A stretch of DNA of 64,000 nt from Semisulcospira habei (GCA_036245525.1 BTPG01000005.1:372001-436000), one strand, 5' to 3'; positions 30,140 through 39,900 are shown, counted from the stretch's first letter. Numbers and translations are program-made. Notes: generated by a model from the letters alone, not told the origin.

Positions 30140-31235
30140 ATTTCAAAGCACGGGTCAGTCATTGACAGATACAAACTGGAGCGCAGAATGTCGTGACTTT
30201 GAGCCTAAACACCAATTTCCCATCCCGCCCCTCCCCAAACCCCCAGGAATGGATACAAGTTCTCTTTTGGGAGTAAATCTCTTTGACACAATATGCATTT
30301 TTGATTGTTACATGCATACATATAAGCAAAATAAAACAATTACAACAACTCCTGTAAAAATTGCAAGTTGGCACTTGCAGAATACCCCTTCCTCCCAACG
30401 AGAGCACGCAATGAGACAGTGAACAGTACATACTGACCAGAGCAAAGGCTCCCCAGCAGTTCTTGTTGTAGAGAAACTCCAAGTTGTTTCGCTTCAAGTA
30501 CAGAAGGCCTCCAATCAGCGAGAACAACAGTGCCAGCGCCAGAGTACCTGAATAGTTTGGCGGACGGAATACTCGAATCTGAACACAGGTAGAAAAAAAC
30601 CAATTGAAGACAAAAAACAATCATTGGTAAACCATTCTGCTTTGAAATACTACAATAAGATATGGATGACCATGACAGCTCAAAGGGCGGTGACAGAATT
30701 AGCTTGTTACCATAGTAGTTAACCCACACCAACACTGCAGCATGAGATGAATCAACCATGATAACCGAAGGGTAGTGCTGGGTTAGTTTGGCGCCATCAG
30801 GTGCCAAGCTAATCTAGCACTACCCTTGAATTATCACGGTTGGTCCATCTCCTGCAAATCATATTTTAGTCATTAGGTCGCACCTCCAAAATGTGGATGT
30901 GAGGTTAAATGGGTTAAAGGATGGTGCCAGAACAGCTTGCTGCCTGGAGATGCAAAGCAATTTTGGTATCAACACAGAACTATCATGATTAGTCTCTCTT
31001 CTCAACTGTACTCTTCCAAGGAAAACTCTTAAGATCTGGAAATTCAGGCATTAGGGTTCAATGTGTTAATCTCCAGCTGTGCTTCATCTACAGAGCAGTG
31101 CATTAATTTTGAAAATCATAAGCGAACTAGTCCCTTTTGTTTTTACAGGAATCTGCTACAACTCAGCAATGTCTCACCTGGATATCTGTTCTCTCTCCAA
31201 CCCAGCGCGCAATCTGTTCAGCAGCAAAGCCAACC
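23542..31235 (-). CDS. TUSC3/MAGT1: OST3/6-family oligosaccharyltransferase subunit (TUSC3/MAGT1), membrane-half exons
   Basis: Six minus-strand exons with matching phases: 31235-31178, 30578-30438, 29938-29849, 27166-27103, 26669-26595 and 23632-23542. They encode [19 protein letters not shown], the [11 protein letters not shown] block with the first membrane helix and [46 protein letters not shown]...GDAGKRR and [25 protein letters not shown], in the same order as vertebrate TUSC3/MAGT1. The family is the oxidoreductase subunit of STT3B oligosaccharyltransferase in the ER membrane; MAGT1 has also been linked to Mg2+ transport. The first exon here begins mid-codon, so the thioredoxin-like N-terminal exons lie further right, past the nested transposons. 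The last few codons after YPY are in an exon I did not find. One donor (27102) is GTATCC, which is weak. Confidence 0.93.
23770..23966. mobile_element. P1 hairpin MITE in a TUSC3 intron
   Basis: Ends TTAACCCATTACATCCTGAG and GATGAAAAGGGTTAA; palindrome TTCAAGGGTGGTGTCAGAA to TTCTGGCACCACCCTTGAA at about 23859-23927. Confidence 0.7.
24399..24938 (-). mobile_element. Non-LTR retrotransposon 3' coding fragment
   Basis: A 179-codon minus-strand frame containing [56 protein letters not shown] and [17 protein letters not shown]. This is the signature of the C-terminal part of endonuclease-type LINE reverse transcriptases. The catalytic RT motifs are absent, so the copy is 5'-truncated. It sits in a TUSC3/MAGT1 intron in the same orientation as the gene. 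Clade not assigned. Confidence 0.8.
24939..25318. other. Intronic stretch without recognised features
   Basis: I see no gene or clear repeat here; a few short inverted words such as GTCAGACGCACTAAAA occur near 24970. Confidence 0.3.
25319..25575 (+). pseudogene. Possible hAT/TTF-type zinc-finger N-terminal fragment
   Basis: From an ATG at 25319, a frame (after a one-base slip in the A-run at 25328) encodes a basic start ([12 protein letters not shown]), a Ser/Thr-rich stretch, then [20 protein letters not shown] followed by C-x-x-C and a stop at about 25574. The W-x-x-x-FPWL...C..C pattern is typical of the start of TTF/BED-like fingers in hAT-derived proteins. It is short, frameshifted and antisense inside a TUSC3/MAGT1 intron, so it is either a transposon relic or one exon of an unseen gene. 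Confidence 0.35.
25576..26594. other. AT-rich intronic DNA
   Basis: No exon or recognisable element. It includes short GA/CA microsatellites near 25880 and a direct repeat of GACCC(T)CT(A/T) words around 26410-26480. Confidence 0.3.
26868..26957. mobile_element. P2 hairpin MITE
   Basis: CCTTTGGCTGTCGGTAGCG facing CGCTACCTACAGCCAAAGG, centre GTGATTCCTGCAGGAATCAC. Its TTAA ends are not preserved, unlike other copies. Confidence 0.65.
27255..27346. mobile_element. P2 hairpin MITE
   Basis: TTAACTCTCTGGCTGTCGGT to ACCAACAGCCAAAGGGTTA, centre TGATTCCTGCAGGAATCA. It is about 90 bp upstream, in gene orientation, of the exon ending at 27166. Confidence 0.65.
27372..27540. mobile_element. P1 hairpin MITE
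   Basis: Palindrome TTTAAGGGTAGTGCCAGAA to TTCTGGCACCACCCTTGAA at 27428-27494. The left end TTAACCCTTATCAATCGGA resembles the variant at 497-546, suggesting a P1 subfamily. Confidence 0.6.
27836..28634 (-). mobile_element. CR1/L2-like LINE, C-terminal fragment
   Basis: Minus-strand frames encode [20 protein letters not shown] then [18 protein letters not shown] and SDHITP (28140-28400), and further on [20 protein letters not shown] and [10 protein letters not shown] (27836-28000). These are the C-terminal signatures of CR1/L2-type LINE proteins, the same as in the element at 36.2-39.1 kb. Frameshifts and deletions interrupt it; no RT core remains. Confidence 0.75.
28595..28655. repeat. P3 hairpin
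   Basis: TCATGAGCCCCCGCAGTTGC facing GCGGGGGGTTCATGAGGATC, then TATGCCTCTTGC as in the other P3 copies. Confidence 0.65.
28896..29398. mobile_element. P1 MITE carrying a LINE insertion
   Basis: A full-length P1 from TTAACCCTTTTAGCCCCACG to GGGGCTAAATGGGTTAA, interrupted at 28968-29260 by a LINE fragment. The insertion duplicated CCAGTTGCCGG (28957-28967 and 29261-29271). The hairpin part at 29272-29372 has lost one arm segment. Confidence 0.75.
28968..29260 (+). mobile_element. 5'-truncated LINE insertion with 11-bp TSD
   Basis: Codes on the plus strand for [35 protein letters not shown] and [10 protein letters not shown], the C-terminal end of an endonuclease-type LINE protein, and ends in a (GATA)n tail. 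It is flanked by CCAGTTGCCGG on both sides, so it is a bona fide truncated retroposition. It differs from the fragment at 24.4 kb. Confidence 0.85.
29397..29783. mobile_element. Small inverted-repeat element containing a poly-G tract
   Basis: TIRs CAGGCATGGGAATTGCC (left, about 29402) and its complement at about 29762-29777, flanked by a shared GTTAAT/TTAAT word. The interior has a run of about 38 G at 29460-29498 and phrases (AAAATCAAACGACGGG) that resemble DNA in intron 1 of the F-box gene. No coding sequence. Confidence 0.5.
29778..29835 (-). repeat. Fragment of the 7.7-9.4 kb array monomer
   Basis: The complement reads GTTTATTCTCATTGTTTGAC and CTCAAGTGTAGTGCTTTATT, the non-P1 half of the tandem monomer, directly downstream (in TUSC3/MAGT1 orientation) of the exon at 29849-29938. 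It shows this block also exists outside the array. Confidence 0.7.
30093..30140 (+). repeat. Poly-C tract
   Basis: About 45 C with a single T, within a TUSC3/MAGT1 intron; the same pre-mRNA also carries the poly-G at 29460. Long G/C homopolymers often mark unreliable assembly. Confidence 0.8.
30718..30917. mobile_element. P1 hairpin MITE
   Basis: GTTAACCCACACCAACACTG to GTTAAATGGGTTAA with palindrome GGGTAGTGCTGGGTTAG to CTAATCTAGCACTACCC at 30770-30830. Degenerate P1 pieces flank it at 30665-30715 and 30916-30995. Confidence 0.65.
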
Positions 31236-31575
31236 CTGCAAAGGTATACATCTGATTTGACAAATCCCATTCCATTGGGTGCAGTCCAAAAGTAGGTCAA
31301 CTGTCATGTAGTGAATACCTGTTCGTAATCTAGGCCAAAAAGTTGATTGCAAAGAAAATCCAAAGAAAGAAATAAACGTCCTTAAAAAGGATAATTACAA
31401 GTAACACAATTTACTGCATTATCAAAATGGAAATATGAATACAATCCACAGCTTATCTTTCAACTGCCAGAACATAAATCTTAGAGTAGTAACTTAGACT
31501 CACCCTTGTGAGTAAACCTTGTAAACCAGTTACAATTACATGATGGTGATTTTCAAGCCAAGTGAAACTGCAGAG
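31236..31575. other. TUSC3/MAGT1 intron, unique part
   Basis: AT-rich, no feature recognised before the DIRS copy B terminus begins at 31576. Confidence 0.4.
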
Positions 31576-31933
31576 AAATTAATTTTTCTCTAAAATTTAT
31601 TTTTTTCGAAAAATACTTACCGATGCCATTACTACAATGGAACAACCTACAAGCTAGCGTAATTTTAGCCCAAAAACTTACGATGTGTACCTTTAGGGCC
31701 AGGGGAGGCCACCAGGGGTGCCGTGACCTGGTACCCGGGTAGCCTCCCTTCCCACCCCATAAGGGTAACTACCACAGCTGCCAAGCCAAACCAGTTTTTT
31801 CGTTTAGCTGGTGAGCGGCAAGCAGGGCAGGTGGGAGGGCCATCTGAGTAATGGCATCGTTAAGTATTTTTCGAAAAAATACATTTTAGAGAAAAATTAA
31901 TTTGTTTCCTCAAAAACATTATCGATGCCATTA

Positions 31934-32965
31934 CTACAATGGAGAATAGCGAAGAGGAGGAGGGTGCCGCGTAACCCAGTGACTGACTGAGCTAGCAAGC
32001 CCTGTCCTCCCCGGCGCAAGCTCGCCAACCAGGTTACAGAGGTAGAACCGGGTGAAGGTCGACTCGGTCTGCCAGCCTACAGCAGCCAGACTGTCTCGGA
32101 CAGCGCAGTTGCAGTCGGATGCGACGCTAGCAGCCATGGCTCTGACCTCGTGGGCCCGGCAGTGTAGTCGCTTGGCAGCGTTGGGGCAGCGGTCCTGGTA
32201 GGCGGAGTGTATCATCCATCTTAGCCAGGATGAGATCGTCTGGGCTAAGATGTCTTGTCTACCTGGGGACAGAGAGAAAAAGAGGCGGGTGCGTCCCTGG
32301 CGGAGCGGCTTGGTTCGGCGTAGGTACACGTGTAAGGCTCTCACCGGGTCCTGTTGTATGACTTCCTTGTGGGGTCGATCGGCTTCAGTGATCGTACAGT
32401 GATCACCTGGGGGGCTGCCAACGGGGATTGGTTCTTGGCCAAAAAGGCCGGGTCCGTTAGTAGCTGCACGGAGCCATCCGACTTGCACTATAGGCAGGCG
32501 GGCGCGCGGAGAGCGCAGGCAGCTCACTCACTCTGGAGGTTGTGGCTACGGCGAGCAGAAGCAAGTCTTCACGTAGTGTCGGCCAGGCTTGCTAGGGGAA
32601 GCGGCTCGAAATGCTAGCTTCAGCCAGATGAATACCCAGGGTAAGTCCCAGCGTGAGATCAGGGAGCGGAGGGCAGGTCGCTGTATGCCGAAGCGGGCCA
32701 TAAGGTCAGCGAGGTCCTTACACTTGCCGGGGTCCGCTTGGCCCAGGTGCTGGTAATCGTCGGCGATCATAGCGAGGCAGCCCCTGAAGGTGATCGGTGC
32801 CAAGTGCTGTTCGGCGAAGAGCCAGAGGAAGAACTCGGCCAGTAGTAAGGAAGTCAGATCGGTAGGTGAGAGGCGACGGAGGTCGCACCAGGCTTCCAGT
32901 ACTCTCCACTTTTCCTCATAGACACGCAGGGTTGAGGGTCCGCGGCCTGAAGTGATAGCTGCCAC
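31934..32965 (-). pseudogene. YR: Tyrosine recombinase of DIRS copy B (frameshifted)
   Basis: The N-terminal helical domain is encoded at 32965-32640 (LRVYEEKWRVLEAWCDLRRL, AEFFLWLFAEQ, KCKDLADLMARFG). After a frame break near 32530-32650 the catalytic half follows at 32400-31934: DPVRALHVYLRRTKPLR, HEVRAMAAS (the His-x-x-Arg motif), and TFTRFYLCNL, where the Tyr is the predicted nucleophile. This arrangement is typical of DIRS-order retroelements and identifies the family; copies A and C lack parts of it. Confidence 0.85.
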
Positions 32966-33033
32966 TGCCTCACTCGAGAAACTCTAGCGGCGAGGGCTTG
33001 CCGCCCAGTCTCCAAGCGTGTAGCAGGAGTCTC

Positions 33034-34073
33034 TCAGAGCACGGATGGTAGAGCGCCTGGCACGGTAGCTTGAGCATCGTGCAAGGAGAGGAAAGCCGCA
33101 GTGAAGGGCCCGTGGCAAGGTTCAGGAGGTCGGTGGTGCAGGATCTGGTCCAGCAGAACGGCGCCACCAGCCACAGGATCGCGTTGCATCCCTTGCGCTA
33201 GAGAAGCACCCTGGAGACAAGGACTGAGGGAGGGTAAGCGGAAGCGCAGGGGCCATCCCAGGGAAGGGGGAGCGCATTGACCGCCCAGGCTAGGGGGTCT
33301 GGGACGGGCAAGATGAGGGGGAGTTGGCGGTACCACCCTGTCGCGAAGAACGATAAGGGAGATCTCCCACGTGGCGCAGATCATCCGGAAGAAGTCCGGG
33401 CGAAGCGCACACTCGGTGTGGAGAAGCTGACCGCGCTGGGAGAGGGAGTCCGCGAGGACATACAGGTGGCCGGGGAAGTATCTTGCTCGGAGAGAGACGC
33501 GGCGATCCTCACACCCGCGGAGGCGCTGGTAAGAAGAAAGCAGAGGAAGGGGAGCGGGTCTCGTCCTGCTTCTGTATGTAGGACACGACAGCTGAGTCGT
33601 CGGAAGGACGATCAAGTCCTGATGTCCGAGAGTTGGTTCCCAAGCGAGGAGAGCTTGCCGTATCGCCTGTAACTCTAACCAGTTGAAATGCTTGACAGCA
33701 AGGACCAGTGGCCAGCTGCCAGAAGCCGTGGCACGTCGGCAGCAGGTGTGCACCCCAGCCGGAGCGCCTGGCGTCGACGCAAGAGACAACTGGGGGACAA
33801 GGAGAGGGACTCCAGACGCAAGCCAGGCAGGGTCTGCCCAGCGGGGGAGAAGTGGAACGAGCAAGGGAGGAACAGGAACGGGAGCCTCTATGTCTCCGGT
33901 CGAGGGGCGCCAGGAAGGAGAAGATGAAGTTGAAGCAGGCGCGAGTAGAGCCGACCAAGGGAAGGAGATCCGCAGCTGCGCTCATCAGGCCTAAGAGCTG
34001 CAACCAGACTCTTACGGGGACCGTCTCCCCCTGTGCACCAAGACGAGCCAGGTTCGCCAAGCTCTGGAACCTC
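33034..34073 (-). pseudogene. RT-RH: RT C-terminus and RNase H of DIRS copy B
   Basis: Across two or three frames: SLANLARLGAQ and LQLLGLMSAAADLLPL (33960-34060), RWADPAWLASGVPLL, HFNWLELQAIRQALLAWE, CEDRRVSLRARYFPGHLYVL followed by ADSLSQRGQLLHTE. The order equals copy A, with several frameshifts (around 33500-33700 and 33200-33350). Confidence 0.75.
34069..34073 (+). other. Left target-site duplication of the Polinton (ACCTC)
   Basis: ACCTC directly precedes the left terminal repeat AGAGATAGTAACTATGGGCG; the same five bases follow the right end at 63271-63275. Polintons usually make 5-6 bp duplications. Confidence 0.8.
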
Positions 34074-34178
34074 AGAGATAGTAACTATGGGCGTTTTTTT
34101 GACCAATTTATATCTATCCCAAATTTCCATTGTTTTTCGACCGCATACTCCCATGCCTTCACGCCGCCCATTTTTTTT
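34074..34178 (+). repeat. Polinton left terminal inverted repeat
   Basis: Matches, inverted, 63213-63270 plus 56881-56920. Key words: AGAGATAGTAACTATGGGCG at the tip, ATTTATATCTATCCCAAATT, and CCGCATACTCCCATGCCTTC then CGCCGCCCA at the inner side. A few mismatches exist between the two copies, so they have diverged. Confidence 0.88.
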
Positions 34179-34694
34179 CAGCGCCTCGGCATGCTTGTCT
34201 AAATTACCGACTGCTACTGAATACGCCACTGCATTATTATTTGAACAGTCACCATTTTATGTACCTCTCAGCAGAGTAATACCAACAGGGGGTTAACACC
34301 TGAGCTAATTAATCCATCAGTTATGTAAACATTTACACACTAAAATGCAGTAAATCAGCGCGGACCATTTGTGTAGCTTATGTGTGGTGTATTTCGGGAA
34401 TTTCCGATTTGGTTATAGCCAAAACAGTAGTCACTTCTCTTAGAAATCTATTTATAGTGGCTTACGGCTCACATTTCTGAGAATATAAATACACAATTAC
34501 TCGCTTATCTATGACAACCAACTAAAACAAGGTTAATAAGACTACTAACAATGTTCACAGCTCAATCGGTTATATGATTAGTTAACGCTACAGACCTGTA
34601 AATCGATCAATACAGAACCGGTCGCCGGAAAAGACGCATTGCACAACTTCCTGTATTGATCTGCTTATATTTAAGTAGGTAAAAATAACTACAT
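34179..34694. other. Polinton left arm, no genes recognised
   Basis: About 500 bp of AT-rich DNA without an open frame that I can assign. Confidence 0.35.
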
Positions 34695-34925
34695 TATCTT
34701 GGGCCGAGACTGGCCTGGTGGTTTCGGCCCCGTTACACATGTACCGAGTAGATCTTGGGCCAGTTTACTAGGTACGTGTGTGGCGTCGCGGTTCGAATCA
34801 CCTCAAAATCTCAGAAATTTTCGTTTCAGTAAATGTCTGAGCTGTGAGATTTTAACTGGGGTGTGACGATCCAATAATTTAAATAATTTAAAAAATGCCG
34901 GCAAATAAATAAATAAAACAAATTG
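34695..34925 (+). repeat. Possible tRNA-derived SINE
   Basis: CTGGCCTGGTGGTTTCGGCC (A-box-like) and GTCGCGGTTCGAATCACC (B-box-like) are 80 bp apart, followed by an AT-rich tail with AAATAAATAAATAAA. The spacing is longer than in a normal tRNA head, so the call is tentative. Confidence 0.4.
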
Positions 34926-34929
34926 TGCG

Positions 34930-35029
34930 CACGGGGAAAAAAAGGGGGGGGGGAAGGGGTGGATAAGGGGGGGAAGGGATGGATAAGGGGGATAAGGGGG
35001 GTAGGGGGATAAGGGGTTAAGGGGGGGCT

Positions 35030-35062
<33 letters not shown>
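34930..35062 (+). repeat. G-rich simple repeat followed by (TG)n
   Basis: AAGGGGGGATAAGGGG-type repeats at 34940-35030 and a (GT)n run at 35034-35060. No coding potential. Confidence 0.85.
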
Positions 35063-35085
35063 CGTCTGTATGTCCATCCTTCCCT

Positions 35086-35193
35086 CATCCCGTCTAGGTG
35101 ACGGAACCACATCTGATTCTCAATGCCGTTCCAAGGGGGGCATGTTTGAATCCTCCCTTGAAAAGGTCATTGAGAATCAGATAATAGACGGGA
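35086..35193. repeat. Imperfect hairpin MITE in the Polinton left arm
   Basis: CCCGTCTAGGTGACGG...CATCTGATTCTCAATG faces CATTGAGAATCAGATAATAG ACGGG; about 108 bp. It is unrelated to P1-P4. Confidence 0.5.
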
Positions 35194-36050
35194 TTTTTGT
35201 TAAAAATGTTTATATGTTAACACCCCGACTCATATAATATCAGCTTTAATCTGTGGCACGCTAAGAAAAGCAAGGCGAAATTATAGCTAAAAAATGTCTG
35301 AGCAAGACGGAATTCTGATTCTGTTTACAAAAGACGGTAACTATCTCATGCGATCATGGTAACTGAATGAACAGAAAGTAAAAGACTTCCATGAAAAAAA
35401 AAAGTATAATTTTCACCCCCTCAAAATTCAAGTCTGAAGAAATCTATAAGATGCGGTTGAATATGGCACAGTAAGTGGAAGCAGAAGCAATTGATATAAC
35501 GAAGCTGAAACAACCAAAACGAAAGGTAAGTAAAATTTACTGTAAGAGACGGTGGTATGTTGCATTAGTCATTTTTAACTCAGTGTGTAGTACCTGAGTC
35601 AAGACAAGCCTTCAATTCCGACGAGTCACTCACCGCGCAGTCTAAAGTGATTGAGCTATCTTAACACCAGCGGCCAACTACATGCCATGTGGGCCTTAAC
35701 AACCGCGCGGTAAGTAACTGGACCATATCGCTGTTGACTAAGCTGTGTTTAATCGACAGTGTTGGACGGCGCGGCGTTAACAGAATGTTGATCTTTTCAA
35801 TCATAGTCATTGCTATCACTTCCATACCGTGGACAACTAATAAATTCAAGACAAAACACAGAGTTAAATGTCTATGTTTACAAGGGTCTTACAGTAGCAA
35901 GCTGTGTAATCTCATGTGATCGTTGTATCCAGCGTATACAATGACGTAGCGTCTTAGAAACGAAACTAAGTGCGCAGTGGCTAATTGAGTATACAGTCGT
36001 TGCGTGTCGCGTGACATACAACCATGACTGAAGTGTGAGTGCATGTGTCT
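35194..36050. other. Polinton left arm, possible gene remnants
   Basis: A short frame beginning ATGTCTGAGCAAGACGG at 35294 stops after about 23 codons, and nothing beyond is recognisable. This interval is where a missing Polinton gene could have decayed. It is followed by a (TG)n-rich stretch from 36050 to 36190. Confidence 0.3.
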
Positions 36051-36199
36051 GTGGATATGTCTGTCTGTCTGCCTTTGATTGTCTGTCTTTGTCTGTGTGT
36101 GTGTGCGTATGTGCGTGTGTGTGTTTGTCTTTGTCTGTGTGTGTGTGCATTGTATTTGTTTGTCTGTGCGTGAGTGCGTGTGCTTGATTATGCGTGTAT

Positions 36200-39095
36200 G
36201 GCGACGAACCCATCATCGCCAGCGTCACTCCGAGTGGCTACCGCCTGGCCTCCTTCCCGCGCGCTTTCAGAGGGGGTGGCATTGCCATCATCTACAGGGA
36301 CTGTCTTTCCGCTCACCTCTCTTTCTCAGTCTCTACCTTTTGCTCATCCCTCCTTTGAATCTGTCGAGGCCGTAGCAACACTCCCTGGCCAGTCCCTCAT
36401 CTTCTCATGTATCTATCGCCCCCCTCCAAGCTCTCAAAACAAACTCACAAACTCCATGTTCCTCACCGAGTTCGACCTCCTCCTCGAACACTACAGCACA
36501 CGACCCGGAAAACACATCCTTCTAGGCGACTTTAACTTCCACTTTGACAAACCCGACCACCCTGACACAAAACGCCTCTGCACGTCACTTTTAAACCACA
36601 ATCTTACACAACACATCACTAAACCCACCCACCGACTTGGCCACACCCTCGACTGGATCATCACCTGCACTTCCGATCAACTCTTTCTCGACTCTGACAC
36701 CTCCTCTGTGCTTCCCTCTGACCACTTCGCTATTCTCGTCTCCCTCAATCTACCTCCCCCGAAAAAAACCAAGCTCGTTGTCTCTCGCCGCAAACTAAAA
36801 TCTGTCAACCGCGAGAGCTTCTTCGACGAAGCTGTCGACCTTCTCTCGGACCCCACCTCCTCTCCCGATCTTGCATCCCATTTCGATTCCTCCCTTCGAA
36901 AACTTCTAGACACCCATGCCCCTGTCACCACCTGCTCCATACCCAACCGACTCCCCTCCCCCTGGCTCACTGATGACATAGCTGAGGCCAAGCGCGAGCG
37001 CCGACAAGCGGAACGCCTCTGGCGCTCATCTGACCTCACCGTTCACAGACAGACCTTCCAAACAACCAGATCCAAAGTCTGCAAAATGATCTCCGAATCT
37101 AAACGCAAACACCTTCAAAACCAAATCCTGGAATCCACCTCTTCCAAAACCCTCTACGCCACCATGAACACACTCCTAGGCACTTCTAAAGACTCTCCTC
37201 TCCCCAACACACACAGCAAAGAAGAACTCCCGTCTGCTTTCTCTACCTATTTTTCGGACAAAATCCAAAATCTGCGCGACACACTCGACACCCTGCCTCC
37301 TCCGCCTTGCCCTCCCGACCCCACCTTTTCCGGCACTCCCCTCTCGTCCTTCCGCACCGTCTCTCAGGATGAAGTCCTCAAGACCATAAAGTCCATGCCC
37401 TTCAAAACCTGCGAACTTGACCCCCTCCCAGCTTCTCTCTACCGTGACGGCCTTCCAAAACTTCTACCCTTCATTACCGACATCATCAACGCATCTCTAG
37501 AAAACGGCTCCGTCCCTGATATCTTCAAGTCCGCCATCGTCCGTCCTCTCCTCAAAAAACACAACCTCGACCCAAACGAACTCAAGAACTATCGCCCAGT
37601 CTCCAATCTCTCTTTCCTGTCCAAGCTTCTTGAGAAGGTTGTTCTCAACCAGCTCAACCTCCATCTCACCGACAACAACCTCCTCAGTCCATTCCAGTCT
37701 GCCTATCGCAAACATCACAGCACTGAAACAGCCCTTCTACATATCTTAAATGAGCTGCTTCTCTCCACTGACTCTGGCAACATCTCCCTTCTTACACTAC
37801 TCGATCTCTCTGCCGCCTTTGACACTATAGACCACTCTATCCTCCTCCACCGACTCCACCACTCCTTCGGCATCACTGACTCTGCTCACTCCTGGTTTCT
37901 CTCCTACCTCTCTGACAGACAGCAGTCCGTCACCATCAACGGCGTCTCTTCCAACCCGGTAACGCTCTCCTGCGGAGTTCCACAGGGATCCGTCCTGGGC
38001 CCGGTCCTTTTCACACTCTACACCTCTCCTCTGTCCAACATCATCCAGTCTCACCGCATACACCACCACCTCTACGCTGACGACTCACAACTGCAAGACA
38101 AAGACAAACTCGACAACACTCAGTCACTACTGACTCGCACGGCTGACTGCTACAAAGACGTGAAAAACTGGATGACAGCAAACAAGCTGAAACTGAACGA
38201 CGACAAAACGGAAGCCATGCTGGTAGGCACTCGCCAAAAACTCTCCCAGCTCCCTCCCTCTCTCCACCTTCAACTCGATAGCACCCCCCATCTCCCTCTC
38301 TGACTCGGCCAAGAACCTCGGCGTCATCCTCGATTCCTCTCTGTCCATGACCAACTTCGTCTCCGCCACGACCCAGGCATGCTATTTCCACCTTCGCCGC
38401 ATCAGTCAGATCAGAAAATACCTCACTACCGAAGCTGCCACCAAACTTGCTGTCTCTCTCATCTTATCTCGCATCGACTATTGCAACTCTCTCCTTTCCG
38501 GTCTCCCTCACTCCACCATCTTCACTCTCCAACGCGTCCAGAACAATGCTGCCCGCCTCGTCCTCAGAAAGAAAAAATCCGACCACATCACACCCCTGCT
38601 CAAACTCCTTCACTGGCTCCCCATCCCCCAACGCATCCAATACAAAGTTCTGTCTCTCTGCTACAAATCCCTGAACAACTGCGCTCCTGCCTATCTCTCC
38701 AACTTACTTCACCCCTACACACCTTCCCACTCCCTCCGCTCTGCCTCCGACCCTCTCCGCCTCCACATCCCTCGCACCAAACTTAACACTTTCGGTTCCC
38801 GCTCCTTCTCCGTCTACGGTCCATCCATCTGGAACACTCTCCCACTCTCTCTCCGTCAGAAACACTCTCTCTCCTCCTTCCAGTCCGCCCTCAAAACTCA
38901 CCTCTTTCAATAGTTTTAGCACTATATCACCGCACTCCCCACCCCAAGCTGACCGTCGTAATGTATTTCACTGTTTGTGGTACGTGAGTCATTGTCTAAA
39001 GCGTGCGCATGCGTGCGCGAGTTGTGAGTGTGCGCTTAGAGTTATAATTATTATAAGATAAGCGCATTATAAATACCGTAATTATTATTAATTAT
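36200..39095 (+). mobile_element. CR1/L2-like LINE, 5'-truncated, near-intact RT
   Basis: The plus-strand protein begins inside the AP endonuclease domain (SGYRLASFPRAFRGGGIAII after one frame change near 36300, then LIFSCIYRPP, LLGDFNFHFD, LGHTLDWI, SDHFAIL). RT motifs follow: IVRPLLKK, LKNYRPVSNLSFLSKLLEKV, SAYRKHHSTETAL, LLDLSAAFDTIDH, CGVPQGSVLGPVLF, HHLYADDSQL and the C-terminal RIDYCNSLLSGLP, NAARLVL, SDHITP, FGSRSFSVYGPSIWNTLP. The frame is interrupted near 38280 and continues at 38300-38913. The 3' end ATAAGCGCATTATAAATA with ATT repeats is typical of this LINE group. C-rich codon use differs sharply from the AT-rich Polinton around it. Target duplication not determined. Confidence 0.88.
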
Positions 39096-39096
39096 T

Positions 39097-39199
39097 TTAT
39101 TTATGTGATTGTATGCGTGTTTGTGTGCATGCGTCTGTATGTGTGCATGTGTGTATTATATTAATCGGAATGCGTCTGCCTGTAATGTGTGTATGTGTA

Positions 39200-39232
<33 letters not shown>

Positions 39233-39545
39233 TATGTAAATCCCGTAAACCGGGGACACACACGGGTTATACACCCACAACCGGGGACTTCCAGTAAACG
39301 GGGGACGTCCCCGGTTTGTATGGTTACAACCCATAGTGTGTGTGTGTATGTATATGTGTGTGAGTGAGAGTGTGTATGCGTGCGTGTGTGCATGTGTTTA
39401 TATGTGTATGTGCGTCTGTGTGAGTGCATGTTTTTGCGTATGTAGGCGTGTATGTGTGTGTGTGAGTGCATGTTTTTGAGTATGTATGTGTGCATGTCTA
39501 TCTGTCTGTGTGTGTGCCTGTGTTTTTGTTTGCCTATACGTGTGC
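39097..39545 (+). repeat. (TG)n-rich simple sequence with a CCGGGGAC-rich core
   Basis: TG/TGTGCG simple repeats, interrupted at 39240-39330 by a block in which CCGGGGAC and its inverse GTCCCCGG occur several times. Open frames here are low-complexity artefacts. Confidence 0.7.
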
Positions 39546-39699
39546 ATATTAATTAGTTATTAGAGATAGAAAAAAAAACATTCCAATACCATTTATACCA
39601 TTTTTTTTTTTTTAGTCAATGTCCACATATTCATATACACACACACACACACACAAACAAACAAACAAAAACAAAAAACATTGCTATATGCACTTGATA

Positions 39700-39900
39700 A
39701 CAAATTATTTAAGTTACCTACAGATACTTGATAACAAATTTCCAAAAAGTCACTTATAACTGACAAATAACTTTACAGGTAACCTTTTAAGATCTTATAA
39801 ATGAGTTATAAGTGACTTAAGTCAAGAACTTATAAGAACTTAAACATAAGAAATTGTAAGTTCTTGACTCAAGTCACAACTTACTCGGTCAGATTTGTTA
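39700..39900. repeat. AT-rich inverted-repeat cluster
   Basis: AAGTCACTTATAACT faces AGTTATAAGTGACTT, and AAGTCAAGAACTTATAAG pairs in part with CTTGACTCAAGTCAC. ACTTGATAACAAATT is directly repeated near 39692 and 39726. It sits beyond the 3' end of the leftmost Polinton gene and may be a terminator or internal repeat. Confidence 0.5.

Larger units (their letters stand above)
31576..34073 (-). mobile_element. DIRS-like element copy B, left (3') part
   Basis: Left terminus AAATTAATTTTTCTCTAAAA with inverted repeat ACTTACCGATGCCATTAC and an internal complementary region at about 31851-31945, as in copy A. Minus-strand coding remains: YR at 31934-32965 and RNase H to RT C-terminus at 33034-34073. 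At 34073 the reading frame of the RT stops because the Polinton begins; it resumes at 63271. Several frameshifts make the copy non-functional. Confidence 0.88.

Noticed and set aside
36079..36228. Coding sequence in the (TGTG) stretch before the LINE
   Set aside because: Low-complexity; LINE homology begins only at about 36200.
39097..39495. His/Thr-rich protein in the (TG)n region
   Set aside because: Simple-sequence artefact present in several frames on both strands.
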